A DNA stretch of 64,000 bases, taken from contig NZ_FQUZ01000010.1 of NCBI RefSeq assembly GCF_900129055.1, positions 26,451 through 90,450 of the forward strand, read 5' to 3'. Source of the stretch: Lampropedia hyalina DSM 16112 (GTDB lineage Bacteria > Pseudomonadota > Gammaproteobacteria > Burkholderiales > Burkholderiaceae_C). Positions 55,222-64,000 of the stretch are shown one piece after another; the first letter of the stretch is position 1; each line of letters starts with the position of its first letter. The notes below the pieces were generated by a model. The model saw only the letters and a list, made by a program, of their open reading frames with translations, was not told the origin of the DNA and searched no databases. The translations under genes and the position numbers were made by a program.

Positions 55222-56217
55222 ATGCAAGACATAGACCCTTCCGACCTCAAAACCATCCTGCATTCCAAACGCGCCAACATCTACTACCTGGAGCACTGCC
55301 GGGTGCTGGTGCATGGCGGGCGGGTGCAATACGTCACCGATGCAGGCAAACGCTCCCTGTACTGGAACATCCCGATTGCCAACACCACCAGCATCCTGCT
55401 GGGCACCGGAACTTCCCTCACCCAGGCCGCCATGCGCGAACTGGCCAAGGCCGGGGTGCTGGTGGGCTTCTGCGGCGGAGGCGGCACACCACTGTTCTCT
55501 GCCAATGAAGTGGATGTGGAAGTCGCCTGGCTGAGTCCGCAAAGCGAATACCGCCCCACCGAATACCTGCAAGCCTGGGTGCGGTTCTGGTTCGACGACG
55601 AACTGCGGCTGATCGCCGCCAAGGCCCTGCAAACCGCACGGGTGCAACGCCTGAGAAGCGAATGGCAGCAGCGCGGCCTGCGCGAAGCCGGCTTCAGCCC
55701 CGATGCCACGCAACTGAATCATCTGCTGGATCAAACCCTGCACCAGATTGCACTGGCCGAAGGCACCATTGCCCTGCTCACCGAAGAGGCACGGCTGACC
55801 AAGGCCCTGTTCCGGCTGGCGGTGCAAACCGTGGGCTATGGCGACTTCACCCGCGCCAAGCGTGGCAGCGGCACCGACCCGGCCAACCGCTTCCTAGACC
55901 ACGGCAACTACCTCGCCTACGGACTGGGGGCAACCGCCACCTGGGTGCTGGGTCTGCCCCACGGGCTGGCCGTGCTGCACGGCAAGACGCGGCGTGGCGG
56001 ACTGGTGTTCGACGTGGCCGATCTGGTCAAGGATGCCAGCATCCTGCCGCAGGCCTTTCTGTCGGCCATGCGCGGTGACGACGAGCAGCAATTCCGCCGC
56101 AACTGCATCGAAGTGCTCACGCGCAGTGCATCGCTGGATTTCATGATCGACACCGTCAAGGACATTGCCATCCAGACCGCGCGGCAAGCCCAGCTCCCCC
56201 AGGAGGGCACAGCATGA
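55222..56217 (+). CDS. cas1: Cas1, type I-F adaptation integrase
   Basis: A 331-residue Cas1 closely resembling the Pseudomonas type I-F protein (LKTILHSKRANIYYLEHCRV, PIANTTSILLGTGTSLTQAA, FCGGGGTPLFSANEVDVEV). Metal-binding residues are Glu189 (LLTEEARL), His253 (AVLHGKT) and Asp264/Asp267 (VFDVADL). With Cas2-3 it integrates new spacers at the leader end of the array. ATG 55222 is 39 bp after pdxT; no promoter is obvious in that gap. The last nine codons and the stop lie in a 32-bp sequence that is duplicated 62 bp downstream. Confidence 0.97.
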   Translation: MQDIDPSDLKTILHSKRANIYYLEHCRVLVHGGRVQYVTDAGKRSLYWNIPIANTTSILLGTGTSLTQAAMRELAKAGVLVGFCGGGGTPLFSANEVDVEVAWLSPQSEYRPTEYLQAWVRFWFDDELRLIAAKALQTARVQRLRSEWQQRGLREAGFSPDATQLNHLLDQTLHQIALAEGTIALLTEEARLTKALFRLAVQTVGYGDFTRAKRGSGTDPANRFLDHGNYLAYGLGATATWVLGLPHGLAVLHGKTRRGGLVFDVADLVKDASILPQAFLSAMRGDDEQQFRRNCIEVLTRSASLDFMIDTVKDIAIQTARQAQLPQEGTA

Positions 56218-56279
56218 GACTTTCTAGCGTTACAATCCAGTTCGACAAAGCCCAGCTCCCCCAGGAGGGCACAGCATGA
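56186..56279. repeat. 32-bp direct duplication flanking a 30-bp insert between cas1 and cas2-3
   Basis: Bases 56186-56217 and 56248-56279 are identical over 32 bp (starting AAGCCCAGCTCC and ending GCACAGCATGA). The intervening 30 bp (56218-56247) are only about 43% GC against about 65% around. The repeated unit contains an imperfect palindrome (GCC-cag-CTCC-ccca-GGAG-GGC) and the ribosome site for cas2-3. Deleting one unit would leave cas1 and cas2-3 overlapping by ATGA. Confidence 0.9.
56214..56279 (+). CDS. 21-codon mini-ORF created by the duplication
   Basis: The frame starts at ATG 56214, overlapping the cas1 stop (ATGA), and ends at 56279, overlapping the cas2-3 start (ATGA). It encodes MRLSSVTIQFDK followed by AQLPQEGTA, which repeats the cas1 C-terminus. 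It keeps translational coupling across the insert. It is likely a by-product rather than a functional protein. Confidence 0.45.
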   Translation: MRLSSVTIQFDKAQLPQEGTA

Positions 56280-59200
56280 ACATCCTGCTGATCTCCCAGT
56301 GCCACAAAAACGCTCTCACCGAAACCCGCCGCATCCTCGACCAGTTTGCCGAACGGCGCGGCGAACGCACCTGGCAAACCGCCATCACGCAAGCCGGGCT
56401 GGATACCCTGCGCAAGCTGCTGCGCCAGAGCGCGCGCAAGAACACCGCTGTGGCCTGCCACTGGATTCGCGGCAAGGACCACAGCGAACTGCTGTGGATC
56501 GTCGGCGATGCCCGCCAGTTCAACGCCGAAGGGGCCGTGCCGACCCACACCACCGCCCGCAACGTCCTGCGTGCCGACGATGAAAACACCTGGCACAGCC
56601 TGCGCACCATCCAGTCGCTCACCGCACTGGCCGCCTTGATGCACGATCTGGGCAAGGCCAGCGACGCATTCCAGGCGCGTCTGGCGGGCAAGCTGCAAGA
56701 GAAAAACCTCTACCGGCACGAATGGACGTCCGTGCGGCTGTTTCAGGCATTCGTCGCCAGCAGTGGCGACAGCAGCAGCGACCAGGCATGGCTGCAACAG
56801 TTGGCCACCTGCGCAGAACTGACCCAGCCTGACGCATGGGAGCAACAGCACTGGCGCGGTGCGCATCTGCTGTGTGATGGCCTGAACCCTGCCATTTCCA
56901 GAGCGCACAACCCCTTGCATGTGCTGCCGCCCCTGGCACAGGCCGTAGCCTGGCTGATCCTCGCGCACCACCGTTTGCCTGCCGTGCCCTACAGTGCCAG
57001 CGAGGTCAGGGGCGCGGATGCCAGGCTTTGGCACGGGCGGATATTCCCTATCGGCCAAGGCGATCTTGCGGGCTTGCTGGGCCGCATCAACGCCGAATGG
57101 AACGAGCCATGTGCAGAGCGTGACACGCGCAAGCTCAAGCCCTACTGGGCGTTCCGGCACGGCCTGCCCGTCACCTCGCAAGCATGGCGCAAACGGGTGG
57201 CACGCGTGGCCGGCAGCCTGCTGCAAACCTGCGCACCCTCGCCCACACCAGCCACCGCACCTGCGGCCCCGCTGCAAGACGGCTACATCATGCACATGGC
57301 GCGCCTGAGCCTGATGCTGGGCGATCATTACTATTCCAGCCTGACAGCAGCCGCGCAGCGCGTGAAGGGCGATGAAAACCATCCGCTGTTTGCCAACACC
57401 GACCGCACAACGGGCAAGCAGCTCCAGCGGCTGGACGAACACCTGCTGGGGGTCGAGTCCCACGCCAGCCAGATCGTGCACACCCTGCCCAGCCTGAGCC
57501 GACAACTCGCCCACCTCCAAGGCCACAAACGCCTGAAAATGCGCAGCAGCCTGGCACAGTTTCGCTGGCAGGACAAGGCCGCAGACCTGGCTGCCAGTGT
57601 GCGCCAGCACAGCCTGGAGCACGGCGCGTTCATCGTCAATATGGCTTCCACCGGCTGCGGCAAAACGCTGGCCAATGCCCGCATCATGAATGCCCTGGCC
57701 GAACCCGCGCGGGGCATGCGCTGTGCCTTCGCCATTGGTCTGCGCACCCTCACACTGCAAACCGGGCGCAGTTTTCAGCACGACCTGGGGCTGGGCGAAG
57801 ACGCGCTGGCCATTCAGGTCGGCGGCATGGCCAGCCGCGAGCTGTTCGAGCATTACGAAAGCCTGCACGAACAGTCAGGCTCCGCGTCGCGGCAGGAACT
57901 GCTGGACGAAACCACCCACGTCGTCTTTGAAGGCAACGACCAGCACCCGGTGCTGCACCACCTGGGCCACGACTCCGGCGCGCGCAAACTGCTGGCCGCC
58001 CCGCTGCTGGTGTGCACCGTCGATCACCTCACCCCCGCCACCGAAAGCCTGCGCGGGGGCCACCAGATTGCCCCCATGCTGCGGCTGATGACCGGCGATC
58101 TGGTGCTGGACGAACCCGACGACTTCGACCTGGACGACCTGCCCGCCCTCACCCGCCTGGTGCACTGGGCTGGGCTGCTCGGCTCGCGCGTGCTGCTCTC
58201 ATCCGCAACCCTGCCGCCTGCCCTGGTGCAAGGCCTGTTCATGGCCTATCTGGCCGGGCGACGCCTGTTCCAGCAAAACCGGGGGCCACGCCCCAACGAA
58301 CAACCCCGCATCTGCTGCCTGTGGGTGGATGAATTTGCGCAAAGCCATGCCGAATGTGGCGACGCAGCCCACTTTGCCGCCCAACACCAGCCATTTGCCA
58401 CGCAACGCGCCGCCAAACTCGCCCAGCAGCCCCTGCGCCGCCGTGCCCAACTGCTGGCCCTGCCCCCGGCATGGGAGGGCACACTGAACCAGGCACAACG
58501 CCGCAAGCAGTTGGCCCAGATGCTGTGCAATGCCGCCCTCGCACTGCACCCCCGGAACCACAGCATCGACCCGCACAGCGGCAAACGCATCAGCTTCGGG
58601 CTGATTCGCATGGCCAACATCGCGCCGTTGTTCGACGTGGCACTGGGCTTGTTCCAGCATGGCATACCGGCAGGCACACGCATTCACCTGTGTGTCTATC
58701 ACTCGCAATTCCCGCTGTTCGTGCGTTCGGCCATTGAACATCAGCTCGACACTACGCTGAACCGCCGCCAGGAAAATGCCGTATTCGATCTGCCCGACAT
58801 CCGCCAGGCCATAGCGGCACACCCGGAACCCGATCAACTGTTCATCGTGCTGGGCAGTCCCGTCACCGAAGTGGGCCGCGACCACGATTACGACTGGGCG
58901 GTGGTGGAGCCATCATCCATGCGCTCGCTCATCCAGCTCGCGGGCCGTGTATTGCGCCATCGCAGCGAAAAAACCATCACCTATCCGAACCTGCTGGTAT
59001 GCGACCACAACCTGCGGCACTTCGAGCAACGCAACGGCATCGCCTACTGCAAGCCCGGCTTTGAAAGCAAGGACTTCACGCTTGAATCGCACCATCTGAA
59101 GGATTTGCTAAGCCACCTGCTGAACCAGCAGCAAATGTCCATCGATGCCCGCCCGCGCATCGTGGCGCGCCCCGCCGAACTGTGCCAACCACACCACAAT

Positions 59201-59677
59201 ATGGTCGATCTGGAACATGCACGCATGCAGTGGCAGATGCTTCCTGCCACACAGGTACGACTCAACGCCAACAGCATCTGGCAACACGAGCACCTGCACC
59301 TGACCGGCGCATTGTCACAGACCCAGCCCTTTCGCCACGACACCCAACGGGACGTGGAAGTCGTGCTGTTGCCCACAGAAGACGAAGACGACTACCGCCT
59401 CTGCCGCGTGAGCCAGGGCGAGAAAAAGTGGCAACGCGACTACGACGAATGGGAAGGCAAGAATGCGCGCATTCCCGAGGAAGGCGTCTCCCACCCGCAA
59501 ATCAGCCAATGGGGACAGGTGGACTTCATGGCCGCCATGCACGCCCAGGCCGAAGCAATGGGGCTGCCACTGGATCAATTCGCCAAGAGGTTCACGGTTG
59601 CGCGCCTGACAATGAACGAGAATAACAATCAAGGGTGGTCCTGGCATCCCTGGTTGGGATTCACCAGAAAAGATTAG
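56276..59677 (+). CDS. cas2-3: Cas2-Cas3 fusion, type I-F nuclease-helicase
   Basis: A 1133-residue fusion specific to type I-F. The Cas2 domain is residues 1 to about 95 (MNILLISQCHKNALTETRRI). The HD nuclease follows with LMHDLGKASDAF (HD at 123-124) and ILAHHRLP. The helicase part has Walker A MASTGCGKTLANA near residue 456, DEPDD near 612, RVLLSSATLPP, and motif VI VEPSSMRSLIQLAGRVLRHR near residue 880. It degrades target DNA recruited by the Csy complex and, through its Cas2 part, joins Cas1 in adaptation. It starts at ATG 56276 in the second copy of the duplicated ribosome site. Confidence 0.97.
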   Translation: MNILLISQCHKNALTETRRILDQFAERRGERTWQTAITQAGLDTLRKLLRQSARKNTAVACHWIRGKDHSELLWIVGDARQFNAEGAVPTHTTARNVLRADDENTWHSLRTIQSLTALAALMHDLGKASDAFQARLAGKLQEKNLYRHEWTSVRLFQAFVASSGDSSSDQAWLQQLATCAELTQPDAWEQQHWRGAHLLCDGLNPAISRAHNPLHVLPPLAQAVAWLILAHHRLPAVPYSASEVRGADARLWHGRIFPIGQGDLAGLLGRINAEWNEPCAERDTRKLKPYWAFRHGLPVTSQAWRKRVARVAGSLLQTCAPSPTPATAPAAPLQDGYIMHMARLSLMLGDHYYSSLTAAAQRVKGDENHPLFANTDRTTGKQLQRLDEHLLGVESHASQIVHTLPSLSRQLAHLQGHKRLKMRSSLAQFRWQDKAADLAASVRQHSLEHGAFIVNMASTGCGKTLANARIMNALAEPARGMRCAFAIGLRTLTLQTGRSFQHDLGLGEDALAIQVGGMASRELFEHYESLHEQSGSASRQELLDETTHVVFEGNDQHPVLHHLGHDSGARKLLAAPLLVCTVDHLTPATESLRGGHQIAPMLRLMTGDLVLDEPDDFDLDDLPALTRLVHWAGLLGSRVLLSSATLPPALVQGLFMAYLAGRRLFQQNRGPRPNEQPRICCLWVDEFAQSHAECGDAAHFAAQHQPFATQRAAKLAQQPLRRRAQLLALPPAWEGTLNQAQRRKQLAQMLCNAALALHPRNHSIDPHSGKRISFGLIRMANIAPLFDVALGLFQHGIPAGTRIHLCVYHSQFPLFVRSAIEHQLDTTLNRRQENAVFDLPDIRQAIAAHPEPDQLFIVLGSPVTEVGRDHDYDWAVVEPSSMRSLIQLAGRVLRHRSEKTITYPNLLVCDHNLRHFEQRNGIAYCKPGFESKDFTLESHHLKDLLSHLLNQQQMSIDARPRIVARPAELCQPHHNMVDLEHARMQWQMLPATQVRLNANSIWQHEHLHLTGALSQTQPFRHDTQRDVEVVLLPTEDEDDYRLCRVSQGEKKWQRDYDEWEGKNARIPEEGVSHPQISQWGQVDFMAAMHAQAEAMGLPLDQFAKRFTVARLTMNENNNQGWSWHPWLGFTRKD

Positions 59678-59722
59678 CCAAATCAGCGACCACCGCACCG
59701 CCAGAAAGGAGATGGCTTTTTC

Positions 59723-61108
59723 ATGGAACAACACCCCGACTCAGGCCGAACGCAGCGCGTACGCGCAGCGATACAGGCATTTCTGCAAGAGCGTCTGCAA
59801 GACAAGCTCGACAAACTGAAAGACAACGAGGAAGGCGATCTCAAACGCAGCGAGTGGATCGCGCAGTTTCAGCCCGCAGCGTGGCTGGCAGATGCAGCAC
59901 GGCGCGCCTCACAAATTCAGGCCGTCACCCATTCGCTCAAACCCATTCACCCCGATGCCAGAGGAACCAACCTCTACAAAAAACCGACCGAGCTGGCACA
60001 CCATGCGCCACTGGTGGGCAGTCATCTTCTGCGCGAGCATTTCTCCAGCGACGTGGTAGGCAACGCCGCCGCCCTAGATGTCTACAAGCTCCTGAAATTG
60101 CAGGTCGATGGCAAGAGCCTGCTGGAATGGCTGCTGGCAGGTGACGCATCAGCCGTACAGGCATTGAGCGATGACCCCGAAACTGCGCAGCAATGGCAAG
60201 CCGCATTCGTCGGCTTGACCCAGCCGCGCGATGGAGCCATTGCCAGCCACCAGCGAGCCAAGCAGTTGTACTGGTTGATAGGCAACGACCCCACCGACAA
60301 TGCCCAATACCATCTGCTGGCCCCGCTGTATGCCACCTCATTGGCACACAGCGTGTACACCACGTTGCAGGAGGATCGGTTTGGCGACGACAACAAGGCA
60401 GCACGCACGGCCCGCAAAAAAGGCGAATCGCACGAAGGTGTGCTGCGCGAATATCCCGACCTCGCGGTGCAGAAGCTGGGCGGCACCAAGCCACAGAATA
60501 TTTCCCAGCTCAACAGCGAACGCGGCGGCAGCAACTACCTGCTGGCATCCCTGCCGCCCCAGTGGCAATCACGAGCGATGCGCCAGCCTTGGGGTATTGC
60601 TTCAGTGTTCGACCACATGCTGATGGCCCGCGAAGGCGTGCGCCCGACTCTGGCGGCATTCCTGCAATTTCTCAAAAGCAATCCACCTACCAACGCGGAT
60701 ACGCGCAACCGCGTGGATGCCTACGTCAGCAGCCTGATCGATGAACTGGTGACATTGGCGGGGGAACTGCAAAGGGGCTGGCCCGATGGCTGGACGGCGG
60801 ACAGCCGTTGCAAACTGGTGCAAGCAGAACAACTCTGGCTGGACCCGCGCCGTGCCGAAACCGATGAAACCTTCCGCACGGAATGGCTGGCAATGGACTG
60901 GCCCGCGCAAATCGGCCACCGCTTCGGCAACTGGCTGAACACGCAACTCGAAGGGCAATTGCGGGTCGGCGACGCTGAACTGCGCGAATGGAAAAAAGAA
61001 CTGCTGCTGGACGAAAGCGACGATGGCTGGGCACAAAGCCTGCACCGCCTGCGCAGCAGCCAGGATGCGCCGCAATACATCCCCGCACGGCAAGGAGTCG
61101 TGGCATGA
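59723..61108 (+). CDS. csy1: Csy1 (Cas8f), type I-F Cascade large subunit
   Basis: A 461-residue protein. It has the Csy1 landmarks FLQERLQDKLDKLKD, IHPDARGTNLYKKPTELAHH, PKNISQLNSERGG-like (KPQNISQLNSERGGSNYLLA) and RQPWGIASVFDHMLMAREG-like sequence. In the type I-F surveillance complex it binds the crRNA 5' end with Csy2 and recognises the protospacer-adjacent motif. ATG 59723 is 45 bp after cas2-3. Its stop overlaps the csy2 start (ATGA at 61105-61108). Confidence 0.94.
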   Translation: MEQHPDSGRTQRVRAAIQAFLQERLQDKLDKLKDNEEGDLKRSEWIAQFQPAAWLADAARRASQIQAVTHSLKPIHPDARGTNLYKKPTELAHHAPLVGSHLLREHFSSDVVGNAAALDVYKLLKLQVDGKSLLEWLLAGDASAVQALSDDPETAQQWQAAFVGLTQPRDGAIASHQRAKQLYWLIGNDPTDNAQYHLLAPLYATSLAHSVYTTLQEDRFGDDNKAARTARKKGESHEGVLREYPDLAVQKLGGTKPQNISQLNSERGGSNYLLASLPPQWQSRAMRQPWGIASVFDHMLMAREGVRPTLAAFLQFLKSNPPTNADTRNRVDAYVSSLIDELVTLAGELQRGWPDGWTADSRCKLVQAEQLWLDPRRAETDETFRTEWLAMDWPAQIGHRFGNWLNTQLEGQLRVGDAELREWKKELLLDESDDGWAQSLHRLRSSQDAPQYIPARQGVVA

Positions 61109-62211
61109 ACACAGAACCGGCACAAGAGGCCCAGGGCCTTCTCATCATCCCGCACCTGCGCATCCAGAATGCCAACGCCCTCTCCAGTCCCATGACGCAT
61201 GGCTTCCCGGCCATGACTGCATGGCTGGGCCTGATGTGGGCACTCAAGCGCAAGCTGGCCGAAGCCCAGATTCCGCTGGCACTGGAAAAAATTGGCATCA
61301 TCTGCCACTGGCATGAGGAACAGGTGCAGGATGGCTACGTCAAAACCTTCCGACTCACCCGCAACCCGGTGGGCAAGGACGGCAGCACCGCCGCCATTGT
61401 GGAAGAAGGCCGCATTCACCTCGACGTTACGCTCATATTCCAGGTGCATGGTGGCGATGCAGGCAACGAAAACAACCCCGTCTTTCAGGACGACGCACAA
61501 CGCCGCGCCTTGGCCTGGACCATACGCGACATCGTCAGCACCATGCGCATTGCCGGCGGAACCGTCTTGTCCAACCGTCCTACCCCCGGCCAGTTCATCA
61601 CCCCCAGTCTGCTGGCCGTTCCTGAAACAGCAGACGAACGCGAAAAACAGTTCCGCCACCTGCGCCGCCGCTGGCTCCCCGGCTTCGCACTGGTCAGTCG
61701 GGACGACCTACTGCAACAGCGCGTACAGCAATTGCAGGAGCAAGATCGCAATGCCAACGCGCTGGATGCCTGGCTGGATTTGTCGCGCTTCAACTACCGC
61801 AGCCACACCGACACCCAGGGAAAAACCACCTGGAAACACGACCGCCCCGCCGGATCAGGCTGGATTGTCCCCATCCCGGTGGGCTATGGCGCACTCTCCG
61901 AAGCATACAAAGCAGGCCAAGTCGCCAACGCGCGCGACCAGATCACGCCATTTCGCTTCGTCGAAAGCCTGTACTCCATCGGGCAATGGGTCAGCCCGCA
62001 TCGACTGAACACGCTGCGCGATCTGCTCTGGTACGCCAGCAGCCAGCCCGCCCAGGGACTCTACCGCTGCTGCAACGACTACAAGCCTCCAGCCTCCGTG
62101 AACCACGGCCCCATGTCCGACTCCCCATTGGAGCCTGCGCACAATGATGCACCCATCGATGCCTCGCTCTCATACCTGACAATTCCTGCCCTGAACCCCA
62201 TTGCCGACTGA
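61105..62211 (+). CDS. csy2: Csy2 (Cas5f), type I-F Cascade subunit
   Basis: A 368-residue protein with Csy2 features: [20 protein letters not shown] near the N-terminus, [35 protein letters not shown], and a C-terminal [20 protein letters not shown]. It caps the crRNA 5' handle together with Csy1. The start is ATG at 61105, overlapping csy1; the longer frame upstream lies in csy1 and is spurious. The csy3 gene follows 13 bp downstream. Confidence 0.94.
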   Translation: MNTEPAQEAQGLLIIPHLRIQNANALSSPMTHGFPAMTAWLGLMWALKRKLAEAQIPLALEKIGIICHWHEEQVQDGYVKTFRLTRNPVGKDGSTAAIVEEGRIHLDVTLIFQVHGGDAGNENNPVFQDDAQRRALAWTIRDIVSTMRIAGGTVLSNRPTPGQFITPSLLAVPETADEREKQFRHLRRRWLPGFALVSRDDLLQQRVQQLQEQDRNANALDAWLDLSRFNYRSHTDTQGKTTWKHDRPAGSGWIVPIPVGYGALSEAYKAGQVANARDQITPFRFVESLYSIGQWVSPHRLNTLRDLLWYASSQPAQGLYRCCNDYKPPASVNHGPMSDSPLEPAHNDAPIDASLSYLTIPALNPIAD

Positions 62212-62224
62212 AAAGGAAACCACT

Positions 62225-63247
62225 ATGTCTTTGAAAACCGCCTCCGTCCTCGCCTTTGAACGCAAGCTCGACCCCTCCGACGCCCTCTTCCATGCAGGCC
62301 AATGGCAAGACCAGGCCAATGCCCACCGCTGGCCACCCATTGCCATCCGCGAAAAATCCGTGCGCGGCACCATCTCCAACCGCCTCAAGACCAAAGAGCA
62401 GGACCCAGCCAAGCTCGACGCGGCCATTCAAAACCCCAATCTGCAAACCGTGGACGTTGCCGCCCTCCCCGCCGATGCCGACACCCTGCGGGTGCAATTC
62501 ACCCTGCGCGTACTGCCCGGAACCGGAAAACCCTCCGCCTGCAACAACGCCGACTACCAGAACAAACTGGCACAAACCGTACAAACCTATGTGCAGTCCC
62601 ACGGCTTCGGTGAACTGGCGCAACGCTACGCCCACAACCTGGTCAATGGCCGCTTCCTCTGGCGCAACCGCATCGGCGCAGAACAAATCCAGATCACCGT
62701 GGCACGCCTCGAACAAGGCCAGCCCACCCAAAGCTGGACGTTTGACGCACTGCAATGGAGCCTGCGCCACTTCCAGGCCGCCGATGCCCAGCCAACCGAC
62801 CGTGACGCACTGGCCGCACTGATTGCCCAGGGTCTGGCAGGCAGCCAGCATGTGCTGTTGCAGATTACCGCCCTGGTGCGCGTGGGTGCTGGGCAGGAAG
62901 TCTTCCCATCACAGGAGTTGATTCTGGATCGCGGACGCGGCACCAAAAGTAAAACCCTCTATGCTGTGAACGATGTGGCCGCCATCCACTCGCAAAAAAT
63001 CGGCAACGCCATTCGCAGCATCGACGACTGGTACGAAGGCGCAGCCGAATTCGGCCCCATTGCCGTCGAACCCTATGGCTCCGTCACCACCCAGGGCAAA
63101 GCCTACCGCCAGCCCAAGCAAAAAAAGGACTTCTACACCCTGCTGGACCACTGGGTTCTGGAAGACGAGCAACCCGCGCTGGAGCAACAGCACTTCGTCA
63201 TCGCCACCCTGATCCGGGGCGGCGTATTCGGCGAGGCAGGAAACTGA
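62225..63247 (+). CDS. csy3: Csy3 (Cas7f), type I-F Cascade backbone subunit
   Basis: A 340-residue RAMP protein. It starts [20 protein letters not shown] and has the thumb-like region [38 protein letters not shown], and [20 protein letters not shown]. Six copies form the helical backbone along the crRNA spacer. ATG 62225 follows AAAGGAAACC and gives the conserved N-terminus. csy4 follows 10 bp downstream. Confidence 0.96.
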   Translation: MSLKTASVLAFERKLDPSDALFHAGQWQDQANAHRWPPIAIREKSVRGTISNRLKTKEQDPAKLDAAIQNPNLQTVDVAALPADADTLRVQFTLRVLPGTGKPSACNNADYQNKLAQTVQTYVQSHGFGELAQRYAHNLVNGRFLWRNRIGAEQIQITVARLEQGQPTQSWTFDALQWSLRHFQAADAQPTDRDALAALIAQGLAGSQHVLLQITALVRVGAGQEVFPSQELILDRGRGTKSKTLYAVNDVAAIHSQKIGNAIRSIDDWYEGAAEFGPIAVEPYGSVTTQGKAYRQPKQKKDFYTLLDHWVLEDEQPALEQQHFVIATLIRGGVFGEAGN

Positions 63248-63257
63248 TGGTGATGGC

Positions 63258-63836
63258 ATGAGTACACACCACATCGACCTGCGGCTGCTGCCCGATCCGG
63301 AATTCAGCCACACCCACCTGCTGGGCGCACTCCATGCCAAACTGCACCGCGCTCTGGTGCAGTTGCAGGCCAGCGACATCGGCATAAGCTTTCCGCAATA
63401 CTGCCTCGATCCTCGCAGCCTCGGCAGCCTTGTGCGACTGCACGGCAGCGAAGCCAGCCTGCAAAGACTGATGGCCACCGACTGGCTCAAAGGCATGCGC
63501 GACCACCTGGACACCTCGGCTATTACCGCCATTCCACCCCAGGTGCAATACCGCAGCATCCAGCGTCGCCAATTCAAGACCAGTGCCGAACGCCTGCGCC
63601 GCCGCCGCATGCAGCGCAAAAGCGAAACTGCACCACAGGCCGAGGCCGCCATCCCCGACAGCATGGAACGCCAACCCGACTTGCCGTTCGTCCACCTGCG
63701 CAGCCAAAGCACCGGCCAGAACTTCCACCTGTTCGTAGCCTTGGGGCCCCTCGAATCAGAACCGGGCTACACACCGAGCACCTTCAACAGCTACGGCCTG
63801 GCCAGCACCCCACAAGACACCATCCCGTGGTTCTGA
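63258..63836 (+). CDS. cas6f: Csy4 (Cas6f), CRISPR RNA endoribonuclease
   Basis: A 192-residue endoribonuclease that cuts the repeat hairpin and stays on the crRNA 3' end. The catalytic His is His30 in HAKLHRALVQL, and the partner Ser lies in LRSQSTGQNFHLF (Ser149/Ser151). The Arg-rich helix RLRRRRMQRKSE binds the hairpin, and the C-terminus IPWF is conserved. ATG 63258. It is the last cas gene; the CRISPR leader begins at 63837. Confidence 0.96.
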   Translation: MSTHHIDLRLLPDPEFSHTHLLGALHAKLHRALVQLQASDIGISFPQYCLDPRSLGSLVRLHGSEASLQRLMATDWLKGMRDHLDTSAITAIPPQVQYRSIQRRQFKTSAERLRRRRMQRKSETAPQAEAAIPDSMERQPDLPFVHLRSQSTGQNFHLFVALGPLESEPGYTPSTFNSYGLASTPQDTIPWF

Positions 63837-63965
63837 CCCTTTTTCTGAAAAGAAAAATTGGATCCGATCAATCAACGACTTACGAGTCACTTGATTTTTT
63901 TGGTCCATCTTCAGAAAAAGTCAAAAGTTCTTTAAAAATCAAAACACTAAAAAGATTACAATCTT
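63837..63965 (+). promoter_or_regulatory. CRISPR leader with IHF site
   Basis: 129 A/T-rich bases between csy4 and the first repeat. AATCAACGACTTA (63870-63882) matches the IHF consensus WATCAANNNNTTR exactly, and AATCAAAACACTA (63937-63949) matches with one mismatch. A perfect 11-bp inverted repeat, CTTTTTCTGAA (63839-63849) and TTCAGAAAAAG (63910-63920), brackets the first IHF site. IHF bends the leader during spacer integration in type I-E and I-F systems. The same region should hold the array promoter. Confidence 0.75.
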
Positions 63966-64000
63966 GTTCACTGCCGAATAGGCAGCTTAGAAAGTCTTCG
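63966..64000 (+). CRISPR. Start of a type I-F CRISPR array (first repeat and partial spacer)
   Basis: Bases 63966-63993 form a 28-bp repeat (begins GTTCACTGCC, ends GCTTAGAAA) with the hairpin CTGCC-GAATA-GGCAG, nearly the canonical type I-F repeat. Seven bases (GTCTTCG) of the first, most recent spacer follow before the window ends. Only one repeat is visible, but its place after the I-F cas operon and leader leaves little doubt that the array continues. Confidence 0.93.

Noticed and set aside
56218..56247. Promoter for cas2-3 inside the insert
   Set aside because: TACAAT at 56231-56236 resembles a -10 element, but there is no acceptable -35 at the right spacing.
1..64000. tRNA or rRNA genes
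   Set aside because: No T-loop or anticodon-arm pattern or rRNA-like stretch was noticed on either strand; a covariance-model scan would be decisive.

Overview
This 64 kb window looks like chromosomal DNA from a GC-rich Betaproteobacterium. It is most likely Burkholderiales and close to Comamonadaceae. The support is the codon use, the LysR-leuC start of a leucine cluster, the OmpC-type porin, the long serine acetyltransferase, a RibF with the insertion I associate with that family, and the valine-degradation cluster. No rRNA or tRNA gene was seen. About 50 protein genes are supported; gaps are short and mostly hold promoters, terminators or small repeats.

Left part (1-23.7 kb): 3' part of leuC with a LysR regulator; a FepA/PfeA-type ferric-siderophore receptor; a SAM methyltransferase; then, on the minus strand, a five-gene operon (rhodanese, serine O-acetyltransferase, XRE regulator, family 2A encapsulin shell, cysteine desulfurase with a 300-residue disordered N-terminal extension). 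I read this operon as a protein nanocompartment for sulfur metabolism: serine is acetylated for cysteine synthesis, the encapsulated desulfurase strips sulfur from cysteine, and the rhodanese handles persulfide sulfur. Housekeeping genes follow: maeB, a DUF721 protein, ribF, a TPR-methyltransferase, a nucleoside-recognition membrane protein, ppk2, lysS, an MscS-like channel and a porin.

Middle (23.7-44 kb): dut with an MCE/MlaE-type lipid transport set lacking its ATPase and headed by a MerR regulator; an orphan gcvH; a LysR regulator divergent from a valine-degradation operon (mmsA, acyl-CoA dehydrogenase, mmsB); a tripartite RND efflux operon whose order (mdtC, outer-membrane factor, mdtA, mdtB) is a circular permutation of the usual mdtABC-plus-outer-membrane-factor order; and a trimethylamine monooxygenase.

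Right part (44-64 kb): a 1731-residue DUF4011-helicase-Vsr-like protein (hhe-type single-gene defence candidate), a YdcH-like protein, an AraC regulator, a secreted metallo-beta-lactamase-fold enzyme, pdxR divergent from pdxST, then a complete type I-F CRISPR-Cas operon (cas1, cas2-3, csy1-4), its leader with an IHF site, and the first repeat of an array that runs off the right edge.

Three observations stand out. (1) The encapsulin operon carries its own translationally coupled XRE regulator. (2) Between cas1 and cas2-3 a 32-bp sequence is duplicated around a 30-bp AT-richer insert, which looks like an off-target spacer integration by the I-F adaptation machinery. (3) Three small inverted-repeat elements (197, 183, 268 bp) share GAAC(C/G)TGTT ends and TWA target duplications, and each sits exactly at a TAA stop codon.
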